In this document: piece after piece, positions 10,846 through 22,462 of the stretch | Numbering within the stretch: the first letter of the stretch is position 1 | Layout: each line of letters opens with the position of its first letter | From: Glandiceps talaboti | Taxonomy: Eukaryota; Hemichordata; Enteropneusta; Spengelidae | NCBI RefSeq assembly: GCF_964340395.1 | Contig: NC_135557.1 | Location: 7,353,709-7,417,708 of the forward strand | Reading direction: 5' to 3' | DNA length: 64,000 nucleotides | The notes under the pieces: generated by a model | The model's database searches: none | Told to the model about the DNA's origin: nothing | Seen by the model: only the letters and a program-made list of their open reading frames with translations | Program-made: the position numbers and the translations under genes

Positions 10846-13800
10846 TTTTGAAGTCGTCAATAGTAAAGTATAGTAAGTCCTTCATGTCACGAGATTTTGA
10901 CCAGATGCGACACTAGACTGCACCAGGTGTACTCAAAGTTTAAATGTGTTTTTTTTTTTTTTTTTTTTTTTGGTTGTTTGTTTTAAGTCTACTCGTCTCC
11001 GGACATTTAGTTTGAAGTATAAAGTGTAGCTTCTCTGATAAAACTAATTATTTGAATAAAAAAATAATTGTTATGCACAATCATATGAACAAATTATGCA
11101 AATGAGCCCACCCTGCTATCAGACCAACCCATGGAGAACACTGGAACCACATTGCCATGCTTTAAAAAAAAAAAAAAAAAGCTGCAGTGAAGAACATTTT
11201 TGATTGTCAGGAATCACAATTCTTGTGTATATATTGGTAAAGTACCAGAACATTGGAATCTCTTTTTCTCCTCTCTGACTGTGCTGGGCATGCTGATAAA
11301 CACACAATTTGTTCAAATAAACAGTTCAAACTAAATCTCGCCCAAAACACTTCGTACTCTGTCGGGTTACATCGGAATCAGTGTAGTGATCGCTAACCAA
11401 TTACTTTAAATTTGCTACATGAAAGTTTTGTTAGTAATTTCTCACTGACACCTGCCCTCTGAAACATCAACTTTTCTTGGCAATTGTAACTGGTTAATTT
11501 TTCAGTTAAGGGCTACATCATGTATAATAGCTATAGCACAGAATGTTGCGTTCCAACAATATGTACGTGTAAGAACAAAGAAGATATGGCATTTATGGCA
11601 CGATTGAAAGCCACTATTTACTATTGTGCACACTAGTATGTGCCATTTTGAAGATCTATTGATGATCTATCTTATGTGTTTATTACAGCTCAGAGACTTG
11701 TTGCTGGTTTTCAGAAATGATTTGATAACCAACGTCTCTAGGCTATACTTATTATTGAGTATAAAATAAACTTAGTTGTGAAAAGCTGCCAGCAATGTAA
11801 CATAGTCTACTTAAGTTTACTAGCCTATTTGTAGTGGTTTATGTATAGTGTATTGTATTGTACTGTACTGTACTGTACTGTACTGTACTGTACTGTACTG
11901 TACTGTACTGTATTGTATTGTATTGTATTGTATTGTATTGTATTGTACTGTACTGTACTGCACTGTACTGCACTGTATTGTATTGTATTCTATTGTATTG
12001 TATTGTAGTATAGTGCAGTATTGTGAATTGTACATGTAATTTTAATGATGTAGTGCAGTTTACTTTTAGAGTAAGATAGAGTAGTTTAATGTAGTGTAGT
12101 GTATTGTATTTTCGAGCTCAAACGTCACCTTTTTGATCAGCGCGAAGAACATTTTCAGTTTTCAATTGTAGCAAGCATTTCTAGACTTCCTCTGATGTTC
12201 AAATATTTAAATCGTGCTACATAATTAAATTTTTAGTCACTATTATAGTCATTTTGGGTTTTGAATCGTAACATAAATACAAACTAAAAACGTAACCGTG
12301 CAGCATAGACATTTTCGAAACACGACAGTCACGGATATACATTTTTATATACTTACGATTTAAAACCAAAAACGCAGGCTAAAATTGTAAACGTGCAAGT
12401 GATTTAACATTTCTGAAAGTCGACATAATCGAACAAAAATGACTGCACGATACACGTTTTTGACACAATTGAAAACCAAAAATTTGACATAATTTAGAAT
12501 CAACTCTCATCGTGTAGTCATTTCTATGAGTGTTTTGATTTTCAAAAATGTAAGTCGTTCTGCATGAGTACGTTTTTGTTTGCATCGATCGATGAATGAT
12601 TTTCACAATGAATAATGAATAGTTGCTTTTACAGAAGTATAGTATACAATTGCGCTTGTATTTAGACATCATTAGGTTTTTTGTATATTGCACTATATAT
12701 GTCTTTCATATTACAGCATGGTAATTTGACAGTTGTGCACATCACAAGACTTGGCTACTTCATTGTTAAGTCCAAACCATATAGAGAAAGATTGGTGATA
12801 GGAAAGAGTGACTGTACATATATTTCACCAGTCCATAGTTGTCTACAAATAAGCATTCCATCAAATGCTGTGCCACATCCACTGTTTGTCGATGTTATGG
12901 TAATGAAACAATCGTCATTTTTTTTACTAATTGTTAAATTCAAGATGAAAATCACCCGAGATTAAGAGATACCATCCTTGATATTAAATTTTGACTAAGA
13001 GCTAGGCCATTTGGTCAAAACACCTACAACCCGGGAAAAAATGTCTATCTGAGAAGTCGAATGGCTGAGTGACATTCTCATGGTTGCCTGTATGTTTCTC
13101 TATATGAGGAATAGTTCATTGGAAAAATGATCTGAATTGTGGTGTTTTCACAATGTCATATACATTTCTTAGCATTTTGCCCGACTTCTTTTTATTTCTA
13201 GTTTGTCGAACCAGATATGCAGTTACTCAGATCTACATTCCAGTCAATGGAACACAATGGCAATATGCCCATCAGTGGTCCACTGGTATACATTGAAGGA
13301 CACAATGGACTACTGCTTGAGAAAGCGGTAAAATTATCATTTCCCATGCCAACTGCAGATAGAGTTGATGAAATATTGGACGAATGGCAGCTGAAAATCT
13401 TTGAAGATACAAAAAGTGACAACACATGGAAAGATATTACCAACGAGGTGCTTTACGATATTGGTACAGGCTGTGTCACTATTCAAGTCGGCCATTTTTC
13501 TGGGTAATGTATGGTGTACAAGACTCAATAACCACACTTATATGCAGTGCATGCTATCTTGTTAGTAAAATATGAAACAGAATGAGTGATTATTATTGAC
13601 AGTTTGCAACAAGACATTTATCTCCTCATCATGCACTCACATATGTTCTGTGAAATGGGTTACCAGATTTTGGCTGAAACATCATTGGTATTTGTACTTA
13701 CTGACAAAGAGACCCTTTGCTAAACCCACATCCATAATCCTTTAAGGTAATATTGCGCAATGTAAGATATTTCGAATGGTAGTTTATAAGTTGGATCTAA

Positions 13801-15320
13801 AATACGTCTGTCCAAACACACGGTATATTTGCCCAATATACGTGCATAGATTATAATCACTATCACGCCAGCACTGGGTTCATGACTACAGCATTTCAAT
13901 AAATTGATTATTTGAGGTTCACCAAATATCATCATCGGTTTCTTAGACGTATTCCTTGAAAAAATAGATCTACAAGCGGGAACTTAACAACTGAATATTT
14001 TTTTCCAGTCTTGATATCTGTAGCTACCAGTTCCAATGGTATTGATTTAACTATGCTGTTCAATGGTAACTACATGGAATTAACTGGTTAATTTACATGC
14101 AGTCAGTTGCGATGCAAAATCCAGTTGCAATATTCTTTCTTGCCTTCTTTATTATATGACAATTTGGATATGTCCTAAACTGGAAAACTGAACAGCATTT
14201 TGTTTAACTGTGCATGTATATTTCCCTTACTTATAATGTACCAATAGATACAGTTCTCGACCTGACTCTTAACTTAAACCAGATTTAAACTGAATGCCTC
14301 CCGTAAGGGAATCACTTATTATGCAAATAACTCATTAAACTAAAAAAAACTATGGTAACAGGCTTCTTTTGGACAAGCTTTCTTAGGTTAATGTATGTAC
14401 GAGTGTATGATACTGCTTAATGCAGTCTTAAGATATAGCCTAATTACCGAAAATCATTAATTATGCAAATTACTCATTAACACTGTAAGGTACATCAACT
14501 AACTTTATAGGACATACACAATTTGTTATGGTTAATATATGTACTGAATTGTATTGAAATTGAAGTATGCAGTCATAAGATATAGCCTAATTACCGAAAA
14601 TCATTAATTATGCAAATTATTCATTAACACTGTAAGGTACATCAACTAACTTTATAGGACATACACAATTTGTTATGGTTAATATATGTACTGAATTGTA
14701 TTGAAATTGAAGTATGCAGTCATAAGATATAGCCTAATTACCAAGAATCATTAATTATGCAAATTATTCATTAACACTGAAAGGTACACCAACAAGCTTT
14801 ACAGGACATATGCGATTGTTATGGTTAACGTGTATACTGAATTATATTGGAATTGAAGTATGTATTTTTAAGATATAGCCTAATTACCGAAAATCATTAT
14901 GTATATTATTCATTAACAATGTATGGTGCATCAACAAACTTGTTATGACATATGTGTTTTCTTATGGTTAATGTATGTACTAAATTATGTTGAATTTGAA
15001 GTATGTATTCTTAAGATATAAGCTAATTACCAAAAAATGTTAATTGTGAAAATTATTCATTAATGCTGTAAGATACATCAATGAAGTTTGTAGGACAAAT
15101 GTATGTTGTTATGTTTAATGAATATACTAAATTATATTGAAATTGAAGTATGAAGTCTTAAGATATTGCGTAATTAGTTGATTTCATCAATATGCAAATT
15201 TCTATAATTAAACATTAACAGATCTGGCTCAAAACCTAATCAGGTCTAGCTATTACCCTAAAGATTATATATCTCAAATTTCGTTACAATTGAGCCAGCC
15301 GATATTTAGAAAATGATGAC

Positions 15321-15358
<38 letters not shown>

Positions 15359-16297
15359 TGACAGACACACAGACAAACATTCCCCTTTTAATACCTCCCC
15401 TACCCTTACGGGAGGTAAAAATCAAACATATAGGCTACCTCATCGAGCATGCAGTAATCGATAATTATTGGCCCGAGCCAGACGCTATATTCCTAATAAA
15501 TATCAATCAATAAATGTAATGGCAACCTATTTATAATCATGCTAAATGATTGCTGTGACGCAACGGTTTTGTAATGCAACAACGATGAATATTCCCTGTG
15601 CAACAGATGCATCTCTTATGTTTTAACCTAATTATTATGTTTTGTTCCACTTAGATATTCTTCATATTTGGTACCTGCTCTTGCCTTGCCAGAACAAGCT
15701 TCAGCCTTTATAGGAATGGCTGAAGCAATCAAAGACTATGTTAATAAAATGGTACACGGTCAATACCTTGTTAAATTAATCCTACTGCAAAACGAAAAAA
15801 AAACATATAACCTTGCAGTAGATTGTGTTGAAAGCAACAGACACAGAGAAAGCATTCTATACTTAGATGAATACGACTACAAGAAGGGAGACAGTATGCC
15901 AATTTCTCGGGATGTTATTGTGAAGAAAGGAGATGCAATCAAAGTAACAGTTGCACAAGACCTGGTCCTTAAGGATTACGAATTCGTTATATTGTGGTTC
16001 CAGCCATATCAGGATAATCACAGGACATTTGATGTAATGCCGAGAAAACCTAAAGTGAAACAGCTTAGGGGACGAGTTGATTTTATTGATGTCACTACTG
16101 ATGCTATACATGACAATCTATATTTCAGTATTCTAGTCAACATGGTAAGCAAATAACTGTCATAACTAAATATTCCAATGAATGAGTTCATATTTTTAAA
16201 TTAAAAGAATCAAAAGTAAAGGGCGACTAGGGCTCTCTAACCAACCGACATTTGTAATAATTGCTAATATTTGCAATAATAACTGTGACAAAAGTGC

Positions 16298-16335
<38 letters not shown>

Positions 16336-19300
16336 TAACAAACAAACAAACAAACAAACAGAAACGTGCTGTTTGGCAAATTTCCATAAATATGACATAA
16401 TTTACCTAGCAATGAAGATAATGTCCATACCAATGGGGAAAATATGGTGTCCATAATTATTCAAACATATCACATAAACTATACAGTGACAACGCCATTT
16501 GGCTATATTTGCCTTGTACTTCCTAATTTTGTAGGATGAAGACCAGTGTGGTGTCCCGTGCTCTGCTGACAATTCAGGTAAAAGGTTATATATTATATTA
16601 TACCATTATTATATCGCTGATGCATATCAAGAGATCCCATTTGTCAATACATCAAACTAACATGTCTAAAATAGTGATAATGCACAGTTAGGGCGACTCT
16701 AATTGCCCCTGAATGAGAATAATATATGCATTTTGATCGCTGTCGTCTGCATCCATCATGACCATGTCTTCCATGCCAAATGCTAATATTTTCTTAATTG
16801 GGAGAAATGAATATAATGTTGTTCTTGGCCCCATAAAATGCAGACGAAGTAAGGCAGATCGTGCACGTAAGTCTGTCACAAACGGGATCTAAATTGGGGC
16901 CATTCAAAAATGAACTTGCCAACTTCCGACTTCCAATTTCCAACTCTGTGTGTATATTTTGCTGTATACCAAATAGGCCAGGTTGTTATGTTTTACTGTA
17001 TAACAAATAGACCAGAGTGGTATGTTTTACTTTAAACCAAATGGGCCAGGATGGTGTGTTTTACATATACCAAATGGGCCTGGATAGTAAGTCTTGATTT
17101 ATACCAAATAGGCCACGATGGTACGTTTTACTTAATACCGAATGGGCCAGGGTGGTATGTTTTATTTTATACCTAATGGGTCAGGGTGGTATGTTCACAT
17201 TTTCATAATTAAATTGTTATGTTTTCCTCAGGGGAAGCACAAACATCTACCCTAACCCCCCCCCCCCCCACGGACCAAATTAGAAGGGTGATAAATTACA
17301 AGTTTAATGCTTAGCTCGTACACGAAGGCTACATCTTCCATTGCACACACTATTGGTACACAGCTGTGGGTAATACACCCGTCACAGCTGTGCTCACATA
17401 GCTGGTACATAGCTGTGGAAAATATCCATGTTACAGTATTGCTCACATAGGTGGCGCATGGGTGAGGGAAAAAGCTCTTGTACAGGGGTGTTATAAAAAC
17501 ACATACTGCATTGCTATTTGCCACACCCATACTACATGGATGTTTGGCATACCAGTTGCACACATGTCACGTCTAGGTATATTGCATAGGTGTGCTGGTC
17601 AAAGCTGTTACACGGATATTTTTCACAAAGCTATTACAGGCCTCATGGCTCAACTGAGCTGGTACAACTGTGTGCACAATACTGTCCTAGGTATGTGGCT
17701 GTTAAAGGGATGTGCAAGGTTCTATGTGTACCCCTTGCTAATTTTGACCAGTTGACTGACGCTTATGCGTATATGTCGTGAACTTTTCAAAACCTCTGGG
17801 GACACCATACCCAGGGGTGGTTTATTGCATATTATATTATACCAGTACATTGATGGCGCAGATCGAGAAATCTGATTTGTCTAGACGTCAAACTGGCAAG
17901 TGTAAATAGGCAATAATGAACAGTTGGCAAGTGTCCAAATTTTGATGTTCGATGTTCGTCAACGAACATTGAAGTCGGCATTGATAGTGAACTATGCAAA
18001 TTTTCAGAGGAGGATTTTTTCAATGAGACATTAGATTATTGGAGATAATGAAGGAAAGCAGCAGATTTATCGTATTTGTACAAATTATACCTACTAAGGT
18101 CAAGGCATGCACGCGATCGGTTTGTTGAATATCAACGTGCCATCATGTATATCGTCTCACTCCATCAAGTCGAAGCCAAGTGGGCACAGCTGCTGTATTC
18201 AATAAACGACTTCAAGTTTATACATTGAGTAAAACATGTATTTTTTTCATTACTGTATGCTGAGCTGTATACTGAGCCGATCAATGTACAGATTGTGATA
18301 ATAATATCCCTAGAAACGAGTAGATAATATAAATCAAGTCGCTGCATGACGCTCGTTGTCAAGGGGTCTGTGAGATGAGCTGGCTTGAAAACTTTAGTGT
18401 TATGCAATTTGTTCATGAAACCAGAAAACGTTAGTTTTTATTCGTATCTTACTTAACCTTATTCGAGAATATAATAACGATACACCTCCCAGTGGGGGTG
18501 GTATATCGTTCGATTTTGACCAGTTAAGTCAGTATAGGCACGAGCAATAGCGAGTGCCTATATTTCGTTCACTGGTCACACACTCTTGGTATACCATCCC
18601 CAGGGGTGAGTGTTATTACTTTATTATTGCCGTGGTGTTAGGTTATATGTCTCAGACGGCAAGGGTATGATTGGCACTACGCGTACTAGAGTGCTGATGT
18701 ATGCTTGTATGAAGTATAACTCAATATCAAGGTCATAAATAGTTCCAGGTTTATTTCATTGAATGTAATATATTATGATGACTCTCCACTTTGAAAACAT
18801 TGGAAAGATGGGTGATCGAGTACATGACGTACAATACCAGATTTAATCTGAATGCCACCCCCCGAGAAAAACTCTAGATTTTTGGGCCTACACACATTGT
18901 TCGAATGGAAATTCTGTACCAATTACTCAAGGAAGGAATGATACGAAATTTGATGCTTAGGTAGTTAATGTATTGCCTACTTATTAATAAAATCATTATT
19001 TATGCAATTTGACCATTTAGCTTAAAGTTACATCATCAAGCTTTAAAATGACGAATGCAGGTGTTTACCATCAATGCATGTACTGATATGAAGGAAATTT
19101 AAAGCATATTGCCTAATTATTAAAATGATTATTTATGCAAATTACACATCACAATTAAAAAAGACATGAACAACAACATCAAACACATAAATGTGTAATG
19201 ATTGGTGGATGTACCAGGTTACCAAGAAATTTGAAGTTTGTATTTTTAAGATATGGCCTAATTACTGAAAATGATTAATTATGCAAATTACTCATTACAG

Positions 19301-19731
19301 TTAAGAAAAACTATACCCATAGACTTTATAGGCTATGTGTGCTTGGTTATGGTTGGTGTATGTGCAAAATTATATGGATTTGAAGAGTGTATTCTTTAGA
19401 TATAGCTTAATTCCTGAGAATCGTTAATTATTCGAATTATTCATTAAAAGTAAAAGCTATATAAACAAACTTCAAATGACAAGTTCACTTCTTTATGGAT
19501 AACTTATGTACTAAATTAGATTGAAGTTGAAGTATGCATTCTTAAGTTACAGCCTAATTACCAAAAGTCATCAATTATGCAAATTGAACTGTTTAATATG
19601 AACAGATCTCGCTCAAAAACTAATAATTTCTAGCCATTACACTTAACATTTTATTTAATTAATATCATTATAATTGAGCCAGCTGTATCTTTTTTAAGAA
19701 AATGATGACACAGGCAGACATATAGGCAGGC

Positions 19732-19776
<45 letters not shown>

Positions 19777-19803
19777 CAGACACAGACACAGACACAGACA
19801 CAG

Positions 19804-19882
<79 letters not shown>

Positions 19883-22462
19883 GATAGACTGACAGACTGA
19901 CAGATACACAGACAAACATCACCATTGTAATACCTTCTGTGCCACCTTTACGGCAGGTAAAATACTTTCAATTCACCCAAAGTTCAATCATTCATAACAC
20001 TTTAGTGACAAATACATTCTGCAATGGTAACAGTAAAACTGTGATTTCGTTTCAAAATGATAATTTTCCTAAGCAACAATTTAAATATTATCAAGTTGAA
20101 GTTTTATTGTGATAGGGTACTTATCAGAATTTTCGGACATTTCATATCATATCTGTTATACTTTAACTTCCAGTTTCAATGCTTCAGTGGTCTGGGCATG
20201 TGCTGACAGATGGTATTCCTAAAGTGAAAAAACAAAAGAGAAACAAGAACTCAAGGTAAACATGAAAAGGGGCTTTTCGAAAAAAACAGGATATCAGTAA
20301 CAATGAAGGTTATTTTATTATAAATATAAATATGTCATCAGCAATATACTCAATTGACTTCTTCAGTTGACTGAATGTTTTCGACAGGTGCTCCTATTTA
20401 CATAAGCTTCAGAATTTTGAACCATCTGCTCGTATCCATGCAAAAGTTACAACTCTGTCCTGCTTGATAGCAGGCTTCACCGCCCGGTTCCTAATTGGTT
20501 CATGTCACTTACTGTGTAAATCCATCGTTACACGTTAGCTGTCGTTGTTCCTAATCGCCTCACACAACTTTCTGTGTAAACCCACCGTAACAGTGACACA
20601 TTAGTTGGTACCCATCAATGCCTATTTTTTATTAAGCAACTGGGATCTGGCACCAATCTTGACTACTTTTCACGATAACTCAGACAGTGGGCATAGGGAG
20701 TACTGTCATGTAAGAGGATTTAGCTCTGTCCCATTGTCGTACACTGCAGCTTCTTTTATGTCACCATCCAAGATACACTACCAAGAGGATATTGTAAATA
20801 GCATGCAGCTCTGGTTTGCGAGAATGATATGTCCCTGTTTAAGTTGTGACCAGTATAGTGATTCTTACTTGTTCTGATTACAATCAAAATCAAGCCAGGT
20901 TTTAAAATCCGAAGTACTTGTCAATAACCATGTTATGTGATTAAAACTTACAGAAAACATTCAGTCCACTGAAGAAATCAATTGCATCTGGACGAAATAT
21001 TTGGACAACGTTTTGCTTGTGATATAGTAACCTTTGATATAATTATGATACTAAGGGGAGGGGGTCTTTCTCTTTACATGATAAAAATAAGTATGAATGT
21101 TCAGAAAGATTTATTAGAGGTAAATATGGTACAGATCGGATGATTTATATCACTCTATACATGGCTATAAATATATCCTGCATGTTAATAATGCCTCATA
21201 TTTTCATCTTACACATAATTATTTCTTTGTTTTTATTTAGAAGTGTGTTGATTCTGAATGACGAATGGGGCACCTCTAAAGGGGGGCTGTCTTCAGTGCA
21301 TCGAATATTAACTCAGACGCTGTCTGAAGCGGGCTTTTCAGTATATGTTACTGCACTTGCTGTTACGGAAGAAGAAAATCATGATGCAGAGGAAAAGGGG
21401 ATTAGGCTTATTGTTGCAAAGGGTCGAGATACTTTAAGCAACCCTACTAAAAAAGATTGGTTAACTGAAAGTCATGCCTATCATTTTCCAAGTCTGGAGA
21501 AAATACCAAATTTAGAAATTATCATTGGGCATGTACCACTGACATCTGCAGCTGCATTATCAATTAGAAGGGAGCGTCTGGAGGGATGCCAAGTGTTCCT
21601 TGTTAACCATGTCATCCCACAATCAACGGATATACACAAAGACTCTTGGGATCTTGGTAAAATTGAAGCTAAGACAAGCGACATCGTGGAACAAGCTGTG
21701 GATGCAGATATCATCTTCTCAGTTGGACCAAGAATCAGAGATACCTTTGGTAATGAGTTTAGAAAGAGGGAAAATATAAATCACAAATATTATATCCCAT
21801 ACCCCGAGGATGACTTCTTTCAAGTCAAGATTGAAAAGCCTGAAAAGAGTCACCCTTGCCATATTCTCACATTTGGTAGGGTGTCATGTGATAGTAATCT
21901 GAAAGGTTTTGACATAATTGCCGAAGCTCTAGGGAAGGTGGCCGATGATATCTATAAAACATCTGATAAATCTCTCGTGTGGAAGATACGCGGAATTCCT
22001 GAAGACCAACAACATAGGACTGTAAGCTGTCTTAACGAACACGTCAAGTCTCCAAATCTCAACATACATCCTGAAATATATGGTACCCACAAACAAATAG
22101 TCGATGATATAAAATCAAGCCATCTTTTTGTAATGCCGTCACGAAGTGAACCCTTTGGAATGGTGGCTTTTGAGGTAATGGCTGCTGGACTTCCATTGTT
22201 GGTTACACGTAATTCAGGCATTGCCGATTACATGAAAGTCCACTTTCCAGAATATAAAGAGTCAATGATTGTAGAAGTTGGGGTGAACGAGAAGGATCGT
22301 CCGGGAGATATTAATAAATGGGCAGAAAAAATAACCAAAGTTCTTATGAAGGATTATGAAGCTAAATTCACCGAGGCTCAAATTATAAAGAAGCGACTCC
22401 AAGAGAAGAAAGACAGTGATGAAGAATGTGATTTCAAGAAGATGGTTAATGGGCTTATTTAA
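9703..22462 (+). CDS. ZU5-ZU5-UPA-glycosyltransferase (GT4) fusion gene, 5' end not found
   Basis: Seven exons have canonical acceptors and donors and fully compatible phases: 9703-9993, 12717-12899, 13202-13503, 15655-16144, 16535-16577, 20174-20255, 21241-22462. Together they give 870 codons plus TAA (residues counted from 9703). Order: ZU5 no. 1 (about 1-115), ZU5 no. 2 (about 140-258), UPA (about 259-420), short Cys-containing and basic linkers (423-464), GT4-type glycosyltransferase (465-870). The tripeptide HFS (13493-13501, Ser258) lies exactly at the ZU5/UPA junction, the place where PIDD1, UNC5CL and the NLRP1/CARD8 FIIND self-cleave. The first exon with a start codon is missing. An in-frame ATG at 9637 reads through the polypyrimidine tract and is probably fortuitous. 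No signal peptide can be judged. Seen: exons, phases, motifs. Inferred: one transcript, autoproteolysis, immune role. Confidence 0.75.
10322..10843. repeat. partial copy of the TIR/147-bp element family
   Basis: Begins AATGCCTTCCGTAAGG like the left end of the element at 14277 and includes an ATTACGTAAATTGCTCATTAA segment. It ends in GGAC, GACA and CA microsatellites (10742-10843). It is shorter than the copies at 14277 and 18838 and carries one or no internal unit. Lies in an intron of the ZU5-glycosyltransferase gene. Confidence 0.6.
11856..12010. repeat. (TGTAC/TGTAT)n pentanucleotide array
   Basis: About 150 bp of TGTAC and TGTAT pentamers in blocks. It is open in several frames on both strands only because of its composition. 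A pure TGTAT relative is at 61520-61580. Confidence 0.95.
12717..12899 (+). CDS. exon: end of ZU5 no. 1 and start of ZU5 no. 2
   Basis: 61 codons, phase 0 to 0, acceptor TATTACAG, donor GTAATG. The first third completes ZU5 no. 1. The last part (SCLQISIPSNAVPHPLF) is the opening strand and I-P-x-x-A-V turn of a second ZU5 domain. Tandem ZU5 domains followed by UPA is the arrangement of ankyrins and PIDD1. Confidence 0.6.
13202..13503 (+). CDS. exon: second ZU5 domain ending in the HFS motif
   Basis: 100 full codons plus two bases (phase 0 in, phase 2 out). It contains SGPLVYIEGHNGLLLEKAV, the PVxxxGPHGLxFxKPV-like central strand pair of ZU5, then a long acidic strand region. It ends VTIQVGHFSG. 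The H-F-S tripeptide is the minimal self-cleavage signature of PIDD1-type ZU5 domains. Confidence 0.7.
14277..15420. mobile_element. non-autonomous element with short terminal inverted repeats and internal 147-bp tandem units
   Basis: The left end reads TGCCTCCCGTAAGGG and the right end CCCTTACGGGAGGT, an inverted pair. Inside are five to six tandem copies of a unit near 147 bp, marked by TAATTACCGAAAATCATTAA at 14441, 14588, about 14735, 14881, 15024 and 15171. They are followed by a GACA array (15324-15365) next to the right end. No protein is encoded. Divergence between units is visible but low for the first three. It is a MITE- or satellite-carrying element in the intron before the UPA exon. 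Confidence 0.7.
15655..16144 (+). CDS. exon: UPA domain
   Basis: 490 nt, phase 2 in, phase 0 out, acceptor TTCCACTTAG and donor GTAAGC. It begins YSSYLVPAL, continuing directly after the HFS-G of the preceding exon. It contains a helix rich in Ala/Lys and several beta strands, and ends with FDVMPRKPKVKQLRG and YFSILVNM. Position and secondary-structure pattern fit the UPA domain (conserved in UNC5, PIDD and ankyrins). Similarity is moderate, so the call leans on its place after ZU5. Confidence 0.55.
16299..16362. repeat. (GACA)n then (AACA)n microsatellite
   Basis: Nine or more GACA tetramers followed by AACA tetramers, just downstream of the UPA exon. It may be the remnant end of another copy of the 147-bp element family, whose members end in GACA arrays. 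Confidence 0.9.
16535..20255 (+). CDS. two short linker exons (16535-16577 and 20174-20255)
   Basis: The first encodes DEDQCGVPCSADNSG, the second a short stretch ending in a basic cluster (KVKKQKRNKNSR). Both have AG/GT borders. They are the only combination I found that carries the reading frame from UPA (phase 0) into the glycosyltransferase exon (phase 2). The basic cluster could act as a nuclear signal or simply as a linker. Small exons chosen by eye carry more risk than the flanking ones. Confidence 0.5.
16960..17200. repeat. minisatellite, unit about 41 bp
   Basis: Six imperfect copies of a unit containing ACCAAATGGGCCAGG and GGTATGTTTTACT. Followed by a poly-C tract at 17258-17269. 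Intron of the ZU5-glycosyltransferase gene. Confidence 0.75.
17330..17700. repeat. degenerate tandem repeat region
   Basis: Loose repetition of CACAGCTGTG-, GCTCACATAG- and GCACACAT-like words. Units are too diverged to define a period. No gene seen. Confidence 0.35.
18478..18615. repeat. foldback element
   Basis: Outer imperfect inverted arms (ACCTCCCAGTGGGGGTGGTAT against GGTATACCATCCCCAGGGGT) enclose a hairpin TAGGCAC ... GTGCCTA. A related piece lies at 17735-17830 (TTTTGACCAGTTGACTGAC and ACCATACCCAGGGGTGG). MITE-like. Confidence 0.55.
18838..19965. mobile_element. second, more diverged copy of the TIR/147-bp element
   Basis: It starts CCAGATTTAATCTGAATGCC and ends TTTACGGCAGGTAAAA. 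Internal copies of the ATTATGCAAATTACTCATTA unit are spaced near 130-150 bp. The 3' part carries GACA, CAGA, CA and TA arrays (19722-19882) immediately before the right end. Same order as the copy at 14277 but with diverged ends. A third left-end fragment is at 23559-23600. Confidence 0.65.
21241..22462 (+). CDS. terminal exon: GT4 (group 1) glycosyltransferase domain
   Basis: A single 1222-nt exon, about 406 residues, with both Rossmann lobes of a GT-B fold. The N-terminal lobe starts SVLILNDEWGTSKGGLS, where the glycine-rich loop binds the donor. The C-terminal lobe has HILTFGRVSCDSNLKGFDI, then FVMPSRSEPFGMVAFEVMAA with the E-x7-E motif (Glu767 and Glu775) typical of retaining GT4 enzymes, then GLPLLVTRNSGIADY. 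Motifs look intact, so activity is plausible; the donor and acceptor sugars are unknown. From memory, GT group 1 domains are also reported attached to NACHT/NB-ARC receptors in corals, which supports an immune-type context. The in-frame ATG at 21140 lies in the intron and is probably not used. Confidence 0.85.

Noticed and set aside
17232-17275. Possible extra exon after TTTTCCTCAG at 17231
   Set aside because: Runs into a poly-C tract with no donor, and the frame is already carried correctly by 16577 to 20174.
20605-20877. Plus-strand 90-codon open frame in the last intron of the ZU5-glycosyltransferase gene
   Set aside because: No recognisable domain and it would break the phase of the flanking exons.
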